Assembly (NCBI RefSeq): GCF_003963535.1 | Contig: NZ_CP034539.1 | Location: 7,812,001-7,876,000, forward strand | Direction: 5' to 3' | Length of the DNA stretch: 64,000 nucleotides | Source of the DNA: Streptomyces cyaneochromogenes | Lineage (GTDB): Bacteria > Actinomycetota > Actinomycetes > Streptomycetales > Streptomycetaceae | In this document: positions 45,335 to 53,655 of the stretch, one piece after another | Numbering within the stretch: the stretch's first letter is position 1 | Layout: every line of letters starts with the position of its first letter | Notes under the pieces: generated by a model | The model's database searches: none | Told to the model about the DNA's origin: nothing | Seen by the model: only the letters and a program-made list of their open reading frames with translations | Made by a program: the position numbers and the translations under genes

Positions 45335-46261
45335 ATGCAGCACGGCAAGTACCGGTTCATCGTGGGGTTCCTCGCGGTGCCCCTGGGGCTGTACGCGCTC
45401 TTCGTCGTCTGGCCGTTCATCCAGTCCATCTACTACTCGTTCACGGACTGGACCGGTCTGAGCCCCGAATTCAAGATGGTCGGCTTCGACAACTACGAGC
45501 GGATGCTCGACGACGACATCTTCTGGAAGTCGTTGCAGCACAGTCTGTTCTTCGCGTTGTTGCTGCCGCTGGTGACGCTGAGTTTCGCGCTTTTCCTCGC
45601 TTTCATGATCAATGTGGGTGGACGGCGCAGAAAAGGCGGCCCGGCGATCACCGGAGTCCGCGGCTCGTCGTTCTACAAGATCGTCTATTTCTTCCCGCAG
45701 GTGCTGTCGATCGCCATCGTCGCGCTGCTGTTCGCCTTCGCGTACAACCCGGACAGCGGCGCGATCAACTCGATCCTGCGCGGGATCGGCCTCGACAGCG
45801 TCCAGCCGCTCTGGCTGGGCGACCCGAATCTCGCGCTGTGGGCCGTGATGGGCGTGATCGTCTGGTCCACGGTCGGCTTCTTCGTGGTCCTGTTCTCCGC
45901 CGGTATGGCGTCCATCCCGGCGGATCTGTACGAGGCCGCGCTGCTCGACGGAGCCGGCCGCGCCAGCACCTTCTTCCGGATCACCCTGCCGCTGCTGTGG
46001 GACACCGTGCAGTCCGGCTGGGTCTACATGGGCATCCTCGCCCTCGGCGCCGAGTCGTTCGCGGTCGTGCACATCATGACGACCGGACCCGGTGGCCCGG
46101 ACTACTCGACCACGGTCATGGTCCTGTACGTGTACCAGAAAGCGTTCCGTGACGGGCAGGCCGCCTACGCCACCACGATCGGTGTGGCCCTGCTCATCGT
46201 CACGCTGGCCTTCGCCGCGGTCGTGATGCGGCTGGGACGGCGCGAGCGGCTGGAGTTCTGA
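45335..46261 (+). CDS. ngcF: Sugar ABC transporter permease NgcF
   Basis: This is a 308-residue MalF-type permease with six membrane segments, starting FIVGFLAVPLGLYALFVVWPFI. The EAA loop is YEAALLDGAGRASTFFRITLPLLW. It is 58 bp downstream of ngcE. In the normal operon ngcG should follow directly; here 1.3 kb with a TnpB element lies between. The stop codon at 46259-46261 is intact, so the insertion did not damage the protein. Confidence 0.9.
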   Translation: MQHGKYRFIVGFLAVPLGLYALFVVWPFIQSIYYSFTDWTGLSPEFKMVGFDNYERMLDDDIFWKSLQHSLFFALLLPLVTLSFALFLAFMINVGGRRRKGGPAITGVRGSSFYKIVYFFPQVLSIAIVALLFAFAYNPDSGAINSILRGIGLDSVQPLWLGDPNLALWAVMGVIVWSTVGFFVVLFSAGMASIPADLYEAALLDGAGRASTFFRITLPLLWDTVQSGWVYMGILALGAESFAVVHIMTTGPGGPDYSTTVMVLYVYQKAFRDGQAAYATTIGVALLIVTLAFAAVVMRLGRRERLEF

Positions 46262-46420
46262 CAGTTGACTTCCTCCCCCTCGTGAACGAGGGGGATCCCT
46301 ACGGCTCGCGCCGTGGGGATTCCTGCTTCGTCGCCGACTGCCCGCCCGGAGTTCTCCGTTGAGGTCTTACACCAGCTCCACAGGCTGTAACGGCCAGCCC
46401 GGCCGCCAGCAGATTCTTCG
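46262..46420 (-). ncRNA. Predicted omega-RNA of the second TnpB element, extent approximate
   Basis: The 3' end of tnpB and two tandem hairpins at 46274-46318 form the expected omega-RNA scaffold. Its guide would start in the DNA next to the right end, that is the ngcF stop codon and last codons read on the minus strand. This is deduced from family knowledge; no transcript evidence is available. Confidence 0.4.
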
Positions 46421-47498
46421 CCGCGTTCACGTCCCGGTCATGGGTCGTGCCGCAGCCGCATGTCCAGGTGCGGACATGCAGCGGCATCCTGTCCTGCAAG
46501 GTGCCGCAGGTCGAGCACAGCTTGGAGGAGGGGAACCACCGGTCGACCGCGATCAATTCGCGGCCGTACCAGGCGGCCTTGTACTCCAGCATGCCGCGGA
46601 ACTCGCTCCACGCGGCATCGCTGATGGCGCGGGCGAGCTTCCGATTCTTGACCATGTTGCGCACGGTCAGTTCCTCGATCACGAGCGTTTGGTTTTCACG
46701 CACGAGTTTCGAGGTGAGCTTGTGCAGGTGGTCACGCCTGCGATCAGCGATGCGGGCGTAGACCTTGGCGACCTTGCGCCGGGCCTTGGCCCGGTTCGCC
46801 GAACCCTTCTGCTTGCGGGCAAGGTTGCGCTGGGCCACGGCGAGCCGGGCACGGTCCTTTCGTTCGCACCTCGGGTTGGCGATCTTCTCCCCGGTAGAGA
46901 GAGTCAGCAGGTGGTCCAGGCCCACATCGATACCGATCGCGCCATCAGCGGCGGCCAGCGGCCTCACGCCCGGGTCCTCGCACAGCATCGATACGAACCA
47001 GCGTCCGGCGGCGTCCTGCGACACGGTCACCGTGGACGGCTTCGCCCCCTCGGGCAGGGGTCGGGACCACACGATATCCAGCGGTTCGGACATCTTTGCC
47101 AGCGTCAGCTTCCCGTCACGGAAACGGAACCCGCTGGTGGTGTACTCGGCGGACTTCCGGGACTTCTTCCGGGACTTGAAGCGCGGGTACTTGGCCCGTT
47201 TGCCGAAGAAGTTGGTGAACGCCACCTGGAGGTGGCGCAGCGTCTGCTGGAGCGGGACCGAGGACACCTCGTTGAGGAATGCCAGTTCCCTGGTCTTCTT
47301 CCACGCTGTCAGCATGGCCGAGGTCTGGTTGTAGTTGACCCGTTCCTGCCGCGCCCACGCCTCCGTACGGGCGGCGAGGGCAAGGTTGTAGACCTTCCGC
47401 ACACAGCCGAACGTGCGCGACAGCTCGGCAGTCTGCGCATCGGTCGGATAGAAGCGGTACTTGAACGCCCGCTTCACGCACGTCGTGGCCACACTCAC
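46299..47498 (-). CDS. tnpB: TnpB-family RNA-guided endonuclease, 399 residues
   Basis: The protein opens with the family signature KYRFYPTDAQTAELSRTFG. The RuvC motifs are complete: Asp in IGIDVGLDHLLTL, Glu in LVIEELTVRNMV, and Asp in THDRDVNAAKNLLAAG. A zinc ribbon (CSTCG ... CGCG) stands before the last motif. All catalytic residues of active TnpB are therefore visible. The start is a GTG at 47496-47498, with an in-frame GTG two codons later as an alternative. It is only distantly related to the TnpB at 23981. It is transcribed against the ngc operon and may reduce expression of ngcG. Confidence 0.92.
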   Translation of the reverse strand: MSVATTCVKRAFKYRFYPTDAQTAELSRTFGCVRKVYNLALAARTEAWARQERVNYNQTSAMLTAWKKTRELAFLNEVSSVPLQQTLRHLQVAFTNFFGKRAKYPRFKSRKKSRKSAEYTTSGFRFRDGKLTLAKMSEPLDIVWSRPLPEGAKPSTVTVSQDAAGRWFVSMLCEDPGVRPLAAADGAIGIDVGLDHLLTLSTGEKIANPRCERKDRARLAVAQRNLARKQKGSANRAKARRKVAKVYARIADRRRDHLHKLTSKLVRENQTLVIEELTVRNMVKNRKLARAISDAAWSEFRGMLEYKAAWYGRELIAVDRWFPSSKLCSTCGTLQDRMPLHVRTWTCGCGTTHDRDVNAAKNLLAAGLAVTACGAGVRPQRRTPGGQSATKQESPRREP

Positions 47499-47584
47499 AA
47501 ACTAGCGGGGCTACAGGTAAAGATCAAACCGGGGCAGAGCACTCCGATCCGCCCTGAAGGGTGCAGTATCCATGGAGGAACCCG

Positions 47585-48508
47585 ATGAAGACGACCGAGG
47601 CCACCGCTCCCGTACCGGCCGAGTCCGGTATGCCCGTCACCAAGATCGACGTACCGGCCAAAAAGGCGGCCAAGGAGAAGAAAGAGGGCACCGTCCTCAA
47701 CGTCTTCTCGCACGGGGTTCTCGTCATCTGGGCGTTCATGGTCGTCATGCCGCTGCTCTGGGCGGTGATGACGTCCTTCAAGGACGACAGGTCCATCTTC
47801 AGCTCGCCCTGGTCGCTGCCGGACGAACTGCACTTCTCGAACTGGTCGCGGGCGTGGACCCAGGCCAACATGAGCGACTACTTCCTCAACACCATCCTGG
47901 TGGTGGGGGGTTCGCTGATCGGCACCCTGGTGCTCGGCTCGATGGCGGCGTACGTCCTCGCCCGGTTCGACTTCCCGGGCAACCGCTTCATCTACTTCCT
48001 CTTCATCGGCGGCATGAGCTTCCCGATCATGCTCGCCCTGGTCCCGCTGTTCTACGTCGTGAACAACATGGGCCTGCTGAACACCATCCACGGCCTGATC
48101 CTGGTCTACATCGCGTACTCGCTGCCGTTCACGGTGTTCTTCCTGACGGCGTTCTTCCGCACACTGCCGACCTCGGTGGCCGAGGCGGCCTTCGTCGACG
48201 GCGCCTCCCACTCCCGCACGTTCTTCCAGATCATGCTGCCGATGGCCAAACCGGGTCTGATCAGCGTCGGCATCTTCAACTTCCTGGGGCAGTGGAACCA
48301 GTACATGCTGCCGACGGTGCTCAACACCGACCCGGACAAACGGGTCCTCACCCAGGGCCTGGTGCAGCTCGCGGTCAGCCAGGGGTACAAGGGCGACTGG
48401 TCCGGCCTCTTCGCCGGTCTGGTGATGGCGATGCTGCCGGTGCTGGCCGCCTACATCGTCTTCCAGCGCCAGGTGGTGGCGGGGCTGACGGCGGGGGCGC
48501 TGAAATAG
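47585..48508 (+). CDS. ngcG: Sugar ABC transporter permease NgcG
   Basis: This is a 307-residue MalG-type permease with six membrane segments (first VLVIWAFMVVMPLLWAVMTSF). The EAA loop is AEAAFVDGASHSRTFFQIMLPM. A hydrophilic, Lys/Ala-rich start of about 35 residues precedes the first segment. The ATG at 47585 has GGAGG (47573-47577) upstream. It pairs with ngcF but is cut off from it by the TnpB element, so it may need read-through or a new promoter from the element. Confidence 0.9.
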   Translation: MKTTEATAPVPAESGMPVTKIDVPAKKAAKEKKEGTVLNVFSHGVLVIWAFMVVMPLLWAVMTSFKDDRSIFSSPWSLPDELHFSNWSRAWTQANMSDYFLNTILVVGGSLIGTLVLGSMAAYVLARFDFPGNRFIYFLFIGGMSFPIMLALVPLFYVVNNMGLLNTIHGLILVYIAYSLPFTVFFLTAFFRTLPTSVAEAAFVDGASHSRTFFQIMLPMAKPGLISVGIFNFLGQWNQYMLPTVLNTDPDKRVLTQGLVQLAVSQGYKGDWSGLFAGLVMAMLPVLAAYIVFQRQVVAGLTAGALK

Positions 48509-48559
48509 AACTCAGGCGCCGGCCGAGCCGGAGGTAGCGCTCCGAAACCGCGCGTACGC

Positions 48560-48587
48560 ACGCCGTTCCCGGTCCCGGGAACGGCGT
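48560..48587. terminator. Terminator between ngcG and rok7B7
   Basis: ACGCCGTTCCCGG pairs perfectly with CCGGGAACGGCGT (13 bp) around a 2-nt loop, 51 bp after the ngcG stop. There is no U-tract. Confidence 0.85.
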
Positions 48588-48720
48588 GTACACGTATGTG
48601 CACGTACCCGGATCCGGTTCAACCTCTTGACGGGAGGCAACCCGAACGGCTCAGCTTAGAGTTCACTAGTTGGACACTGACGGGGCCTCATCGAAGCGGT
48701 CCCGCGCGCAGGAGGTCGTC

Positions 48721-49920
48721 GTGGAGACTCCGGGGTCGCAGTCGTCGCTGCACCGAGCCAATCTGGAGCGGGTCGTGCGGGCCGTACGGCTGGCCGGATC
48801 TCTCACCCAGGCGGAGATCGCGAGGACGACGGGTCTGTCCGCGGCGACGGTCTCCAATATCGTCCGTGAGCTCAAGGACGGCGGAACGGTCGAGGTCACG
48901 CCCACCTCGGCGGGTGGCCGCCGGGCCCGCAGCGTCTCGCTGAGCGGCGACGCGGGCATCGTCATAGGGGTCGACTTCGGCCACACCCATTTGCGCGTCG
49001 CGGTCGGGAACCTCGCCCACCAGGTGCTGGCCGAGGAGTCCGAGCCGCTGGACGTCGACGCCTCCTCGACGCAAGGGTTCGACCGGGCCGAAGAGCTGGT
49101 CAACCGGCTGATCGCGGCGACCGGCGTCGACCGCTCCAAGATCGCCGGGGTCGGCCTCGGCGTGCCCGGCCCGATCGACGTGGAGTCCGGCACCCTCGGC
49201 TCGACCGCCATCCTGCCCGGCTGGACCGGCACCAAGCCCGCCGAGGAGCTGCGCGGCCGGCTCGGGGTGCCCGTGCACGTGGACAACGACGCCAACCTGG
49301 GCGCCCTGGGCGAGCTGGTCTGGGGCAGCGGGCGGGGCGTGCGGGACCTGGCGTACATCAAGGTCGCCAGCGGTGTCGGCGCCGGTCTGGTGATCAGTGG
49401 AAAGATCTACCGGGGGCCGGGCGGCACAGCGGGAGAAATCGGTCATATTACCCTTGATGAATCCGGCCCGGTCTGCCGCTGCGGAAACCGGGGCTGCCTG
49501 GAGACCTTCGCGGCCGCGCGCTATGTGCTCCCGCTCCTCCAGTCCAGTCACGGCACCGATCTGACCATGGAGGGCGTCGTACGGCTGGCCAGGGACGGAG
49601 ATCCGGGCTGCCGTCGGGTGATCGCCGACGTCGGCCGCCACATCGGCAGTGGAGTCGCCAATCTCTGCAATCTCCTGAACCCGAGCCGCGTGGTCCTGGG
49701 CGGTGATCTCGCCGAGGCCGGTGAGCTGGTGCTCGGGCCGATCCGGGAGTCCGTCGGCCGCTACGCCATTCCCAGTGCGGCGCGCCAACTGTCCGTTCTT
49801 CCCGGGGCACTTGGCGGTCGCGCCGAGGTGCTCGGAGCGCTCGCGCTGGCGCTCAGCGAGATGGGTGATTCAACCCTTTTGGACGGCACCCTCCACGCGG
49901 CTGCGCCTGCCTTCACTTAG
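48721..49920 (+). CDS. rok7B7: ROK-family transcriptional regulator Rok7B7
   Basis: This is a 399-residue ROK repressor. The winged helix-turn-helix (LTQAEIARTTGLSAATVSNIVREL) is at the N-terminus. The sugar-kinase-like domain has GVDFGHTHLRVAVGN, GVGLGVPGPIDVESG, VHVDNDANLGALGE and the ROK zinc motif CRCGNRGCLE preceded by GEIGHITL. I chose the GTG at 48721, with AGGAGG upstream, over a TTG at 48670. It lies between ngcEFG and xylFGH, as in S. coelicolor (SCO6008, from memory), where it affects xylose transport, carbon control and antibiotic production. It probably responds to xylose or a related sugar. Confidence 0.92.
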   Translation: METPGSQSSLHRANLERVVRAVRLAGSLTQAEIARTTGLSAATVSNIVRELKDGGTVEVTPTSAGGRRARSVSLSGDAGIVIGVDFGHTHLRVAVGNLAHQVLAEESEPLDVDASSTQGFDRAEELVNRLIAATGVDRSKIAGVGLGVPGPIDVESGTLGSTAILPGWTGTKPAEELRGRLGVPVHVDNDANLGALGELVWGSGRGVRDLAYIKVASGVGAGLVISGKIYRGPGGTAGEIGHITLDESGPVCRCGNRGCLETFAAARYVLPLLQSSHGTDLTMEGVVRLARDGDPGCRRVIADVGRHIGSGVANLCNLLNPSRVVLGGDLAEAGELVLGPIRESVGRYAIPSAARQLSVLPGALGGRAEVLGALALALSEMGDSTLLDGTLHAAAPAFT

Positions 49921-50041
49921 AGAACGGATGGCACCGTTGCCAACCCGTTAAGGATTTACTTCTTGACGTCGCACGTGTGGCCGAGTTGACTTCCAGCCAC
50001 CTCGGCCGCAATGTCGCGGCCTCGTCAGGGAGGTTTCTGAA

Positions 50042-51154
50042 GTGAACACGCGTATGCGTCGCGCCGCCGTTGCCATTGCCGCTGGTGCGATGGCCGTCTC
50101 GCTGGCTGCCTGTGGCAGCGCCGAGGAAGCCGGTGGCGACAACGACTCCACCGCCTCCGCCGCCAAGGGCGACAACATCAAGGTCGGTCTCCTGCTCCCG
50201 GAGAACCAGACCGCGCGTTACGAGAAGTTCGACCGGCCCCTGATCGAGGAGAAGATCAAGGAGCTGACGAACGGCAAGGCCACCGTCGACTACAACAACG
50301 CCAAGCAGGACGCCAACCTGCAGGCGCAGCAGGTCGACACCATGATCACCAACAAGGTCGACGTGCTCATCCTGGACGCCGTCGACGCCAAGGCGATCAA
50401 GAACTCCGTCCAGAAGGCCGTCGACGCCGGCATCAAGGTCGTCGCCTACGACCGCCTGGCCGAGGGCCCGATCAGCGCCTACACCTCGTTCGACAACGTG
50501 GCTGTCGGCAAGACCCAGGGCGAGGCCCTGCTGAAGGCCCTGGGCGACAAGGCCAAGGACGGCCAGATCGTCATGATGAACGGCTCCGTCACCGACCCGA
50601 ACGCCGCCCAGTTCAAGGAGGGCGCGCACTCCGCCCTCGACGGCAAGGTGAACGTCGGCAAGGAGTACGACACCAAGGAGTGGAAGCCGGAGAACGCCAA
50701 CTCCAACATGGAGGCGGCGATCTCGGCGATCGGCAAGGACAAGATCATCGGCGTCTACTCCGCCAACGACGGCATGGCGGGCGGCATCATCACCGCCCTG
50801 AAGGCGGCCGGCCTCAGCGACATCCCGGTCACCGGCCAGGACGCCGAACTCGCCGCGGTGCAGCGGATCATCACCGGCGAGCAGTACATGAGCGTCTACA
50901 AGCCGTACGCCCCCGAGGCCTCCGCCGCCGCGGAGATGGCCGTCGCGCTCGCCCAGGGCAAGTCGCTCGACTCCATCGCCAAGGACAAGGTCTCCAGCGG
51001 CAGCGCCAACGACGTTCCGTCGGTCCTCGTCCCGGTCACCTCGCTGACCAAGGACAACGTCAACGACACCGTCATCAAGGACGGCGTCTACACGGCCGCC
51101 GAGATCTGCACCGGCAAGTACAAGGCCGCCTGCGACAAGCTCGGCATCAAGTAA
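50042..51154 (+). CDS. xylF: Xylose ABC transporter substrate-binding lipoprotein XylF
   Basis: This is a periplasmic-binding-protein-like (type I) sugar-binding protein of 370 residues. A Sec signal with a lipobox (SLAAC, Cys near residue 23) is followed by a low-complexity Asp/Ser/Ala linker. Conserved parts are NIKVGLLLPENQTARYEKFD, VDVLILDAVDAKAIKNSV, GIKVVAYDRLAEG and YSANDGMAGGIITALKAAGL, typical for XylF. The GTG at 50042 has GGAGG upstream. It is the first gene of xylFGH and lies directly after rok7B7, a known regulator of this operon in S. coelicolor. Confidence 0.94.
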   Translation: MNTRMRRAAVAIAAGAMAVSLAACGSAEEAGGDNDSTASAAKGDNIKVGLLLPENQTARYEKFDRPLIEEKIKELTNGKATVDYNNAKQDANLQAQQVDTMITNKVDVLILDAVDAKAIKNSVQKAVDAGIKVVAYDRLAEGPISAYTSFDNVAVGKTQGEALLKALGDKAKDGQIVMMNGSVTDPNAAQFKEGAHSALDGKVNVGKEYDTKEWKPENANSNMEAAISAIGKDKIIGVYSANDGMAGGIITALKAAGLSDIPVTGQDAELAAVQRIITGEQYMSVYKPYAPEASAAAEMAVALAQGKSLDSIAKDKVSSGSANDVPSVLVPVTSLTKDNVNDTVIKDGVYTAAEICTGKYKAACDKLGIK

Positions 51155-51176
51155 GCGGCATCAGGTCCCTTTCCAG

Positions 51177-51206
51177 GTGCGGGAATTCGTCCTTGAATTC
51201 CCGCAC
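51177..51206. terminator. Attenuator-like hairpin between xylF and xylG
   Basis: GTGCGGGAATTC pairs perfectly with GAATTCCCGCAC (12 bp) around a 6-nt loop, 22 bp after the xylF stop, in a 192-bp intergenic gap within the operon. It could act as a partial terminator or 3' mRNA stabiliser giving more binding protein than transporter. Confidence 0.7.
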
Positions 51207-51346
51207 GGGGCATGACTGCTCCAGACTCCTCCGGCGCCCCGCGCATACGTCAGCCCCGCAAGCTCGGCGCGGGGCGCCGGACGGAACCCCCCAACTCTCT
51301 CTGTACAACCCTTCCGCCGGGTCAGGCGGCGAAGGAGATGGTTCAC

Positions 51347-52129
51347 GTGTCCGCTACGCCCGTGCTGGCGTTGCGCGGGGTCTCCAAGCGGTTCGGTGCC
51401 GTTCAGGCGCTCACCGACGTAGAGCTTGAGGTCCACGCCGGTGAAGTGGTCGCCCTGGTGGGCGACAACGGCGCCGGAAAGTCCACGCTGGTCAAGACGA
51501 TCGCCGGCGTGCACCCCATCGATGAGGGCGCCATCGAGTGGGACGGCAAGGCCGTCTCGATCAACCGGCCGCACGACGCCCAGGCCCTGGGCATCGCGAC
51601 GGTCTACCAGGACCTCGCGCTGTGCGACAACATCGACGTCGTCGGCAACCTCTTCCTGGGCCGCGAGCTGAAGAAGCGCGGTGTCCTCGACGAGGTCGAG
51701 ATGGAGCGCCGCTCGCGCGAGCTGCTCCAGACGCTGTCGATCCGCATCCCCAGCGTGCGTATCCCGATCGCCTCGCTCTCCGGCGGTCAGCGCCAGACCG
51801 TGGCCATCGCCCGTTCCATGCTCGGCGAGCCCAAGCTGGTCATCCTCGACGAGCCCACCGCCGCCCTCGGCGTCGAGCAGACCGCACAGGTCCTCGACCT
51901 GGTCGAGCGGCTGCGTGAGCGTGGCCACGCCGTGATCCTCATCAGCCACAACATGGCCGACGTGAAGGCCGTCGCGGACAAGGTCGCCGTGCTGCGCCTC
52001 GGCCGCAACAACGGCGTCTTCGAGGTCAAGACGACCTCGCAGGAGGAGATCATCTCCGCCATCACCGGCGCCACCGAAAACGCCGTGACCCGCCGTGCGG
52101 CGCGCACGAACGGGGAGGTTTCCAAGTGA
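51347..52129 (+). CDS. xylG: Xylose ABC transporter ATP-binding protein XylG
   Basis: This is a single-domain ABC ATPase of 260 residues: Walker A GDNGAGKST, Q-loop VYQDLALCDNID, signature LSGGQRQ, Walker B VILDEPTAALG, and H-loop LISHNM. Classical E. coli XylG/RbsA have two ATPase domains; this Streptomyces type has one and must dimerise. I chose the GTG at 51347 because GAAGGAG (51331-51337) is at proper spacing; an ATG at 51338 touches it directly. The stop overlaps the xylH start (GTGA). Confidence 0.94.
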   Translation: MSATPVLALRGVSKRFGAVQALTDVELEVHAGEVVALVGDNGAGKSTLVKTIAGVHPIDEGAIEWDGKAVSINRPHDAQALGIATVYQDLALCDNIDVVGNLFLGRELKKRGVLDEVEMERRSRELLQTLSIRIPSVRIPIASLSGGQRQTVAIARSMLGEPKLVILDEPTAALGVEQTAQVLDLVERLRERGHAVILISHNMADVKAVADKVAVLRLGRNNGVFEVKTTSQEEIISAITGATENAVTRRAARTNGEVSK

Positions 52130-53418
52130 GCATCGACAAGACCTCCACGACGCCGGACGAGCACGAGGTCCTCAACACCGAGGCCGCCGCGGCCGCGGTG
52201 ACCGCCGTCGACCCCCGCCTGCTGGTGCAGGAGCAGGGCCTGGCCGGCTACCTCACCGAGTTCCGGCGCAAGCTGAAGGCCGGTGAGCTGGGCTCCCTGC
52301 CGGTCATCCTCGGCCTGGTCGCCATCTGCGTCATCTTCCAGAGCCTGAACTCCGCCTTCCTGTCCGCGCAGAACATCAGCGACATCACCGTCACGATGGT
52401 CGGCACGGGCATGATCTCCGTCGGCATCGTCTTCGTGCTGCTGCTCGGCGAGATCGACCTGTCCGTCGGCTCGGTCAGCGGCGCCTCCAGCGCCATCGCG
52501 GCCGTCCTCGCGGTGAACCAGGGCTGGCCCGAGTGGGCGGCCGTGCTCATCGCCGTCGGCGCGGGTGCCGTCATCGGCGCGGCGCACGGCTTCTTCTTCG
52601 CGGTGCTGGGCGCTCCCGCGTTCGCCGTCACGCTGGCCGGTCTGCTGTTCTGGCTCGGCTTCATGCTCCAGACGCTGGGCGAGAACGGCACGATCAACCT
52701 CGACAGCGACGGTCTGATCGGCAAGCTCACGACGTACTTCTTCACGGACGTGGCGGCCGCGTACGGCCTGGCGGCCGTGGTGACCGCGGTGTTCTTCATC
52801 ACCTCGTTCCTGGGCAACCGCCGCCGCGAGGCCGCGGGCATCCCGTTCCGCCCGCTGAGCGACACCATCCTGCGGACGGCGCTGCTGGGCATCGTCTCCT
52901 TCGCCGCGGCGATCATGTACAACCAGTACAAGGGCCTGCCGCTGGCCACGGTGATCTTCCTCGTGTTCCTGGTCGCCACGGACTTCGTGCTGCGGCGCAC
53001 CTCGTACGGCCGCAAGATCTTCGCGCTCGGTGGCAGCGTCGAGGCGTCCCGCCGTGCGGGCATCAACGTGACCGCGGTGCGGATCTCCGTGTTCGCCATC
53101 TCCGGTGGCTTCGCGGCGATCGGCGGTCTGTTCCTGGCCTCGAAGATCGCGTCCGCCAACCAGAGCGCCGGTACCGGTGACCTGCTGATGAACGCCATCG
53201 CGGCGGCCGTCATCGGTGGTACGTCGCTGTTCGGTGGGCGTGGGCGTACGTGGAACGCGCTGCTCGGTGTGCTGGTGATCGTGTCGATCCAGTACGGGCT
53301 GCAGCTGGAGTCCATCGCCGAGCCGGTGAAGTACATGATCACCGCAGGTGTGCTGTTGACCACGGTTGTGATCGACTCGATCACCCGTAAGACACAGAAG
53401 ACCGCGGGGCGCGCGTAG
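52126..53418 (+). CDS. xylH: Xylose ABC transporter permease XylH
   Basis: This is a 430-residue permease of the RbsC/XylH family (BPD_transp_2) with about ten or eleven membrane segments beginning GSLPVILGLVAICVIFQSL. Family marks are VGIVFVLLLGEIDLSVGSVSG, APAFAVTLAGLLFWLGFML, YGRKIFALGGSVEASRRAGI and AAVIGGTSLFGGRGRTWNALLGVLVI. The start GTG overlaps the xylG stop. Together with XylF and XylG it forms the xylose importer, which fits the xylan-degrading genes about 10-20 kb away. Confidence 0.95.
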   Translation: MSIDKTSTTPDEHEVLNTEAAAAAVTAVDPRLLVQEQGLAGYLTEFRRKLKAGELGSLPVILGLVAICVIFQSLNSAFLSAQNISDITVTMVGTGMISVGIVFVLLLGEIDLSVGSVSGASSAIAAVLAVNQGWPEWAAVLIAVGAGAVIGAAHGFFFAVLGAPAFAVTLAGLLFWLGFMLQTLGENGTINLDSDGLIGKLTTYFFTDVAAAYGLAAVVTAVFFITSFLGNRRREAAGIPFRPLSDTILRTALLGIVSFAAAIMYNQYKGLPLATVIFLVFLVATDFVLRRTSYGRKIFALGGSVEASRRAGINVTAVRISVFAISGGFAAIGGLFLASKIASANQSAGTGDLLMNAIAAAVIGGTSLFGGRGRTWNALLGVLVIVSIQYGLQLESIAEPVKYMITAGVLLTTVVIDSITRKTQKTAGRA

Positions 53419-53481
53419 CGCGCAGCGGGAACCCCGTAGCGCCGTAGGGGCGTGGGTGAGCTGGCGGGTACCGGTCCGTGT

Positions 53482-53510
53482 GGGCTGGTCGCGCAGTTCC
53501 CCGCGCCCCT
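53482..53510. repeat. Common Streptomyces intergenic repeat
   Basis: The stretch around TCGCGCAGTTCCCCGCGCCC is the short GC-rich palindromic repeat seen in many Streptomyces intergenic regions. It lies between xylH and dxs. The rest of this 237-bp gap shows no gene. Confidence 0.75.
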
Positions 53511-53655
53511 TCTCGGCGTTGTAGTACCGGGTGTCACTGGGTAGAGCCGATTGCGTGATGTACGACGGGTGGGCCGGGAACCTTCCGCCGAGCCGGAACA
53601 TTAGACTCGACGAGCCCGGCAACAGCTCGAACAGCTCTACTGCAAGGAGGCACGG

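Larger units (their letters stand above)
46262..47560 (-). mobile_element. Stand-alone TnpB element inserted between ngcF and ngcG, ends approximate
   Basis: The element contains tnpB only. Its right end has a 9-bp perfect hairpin TCCCCCTCG-TGAA-CGAGGGGGA (46274-46295) and a second hairpin CCCTACGGC-TCGC-GCCGTGGGG (46297-46318) that overlaps the tnpB stop codon. It begins within 12 bp after the ngcF stop. The left end is between 47499 and the ngcG ribosome-binding site at 47573. It splits a conserved operon, so it is a recent insertion compared with the operon itself. Confidence 0.65.

Noticed and set aside
46262..47560. Complete IS200/IS605 transposon
   Set aside because: No tnpA (Y1 transposase) or IS607-type serine recombinase is present on either side; it can only move with a transposase supplied in trans.
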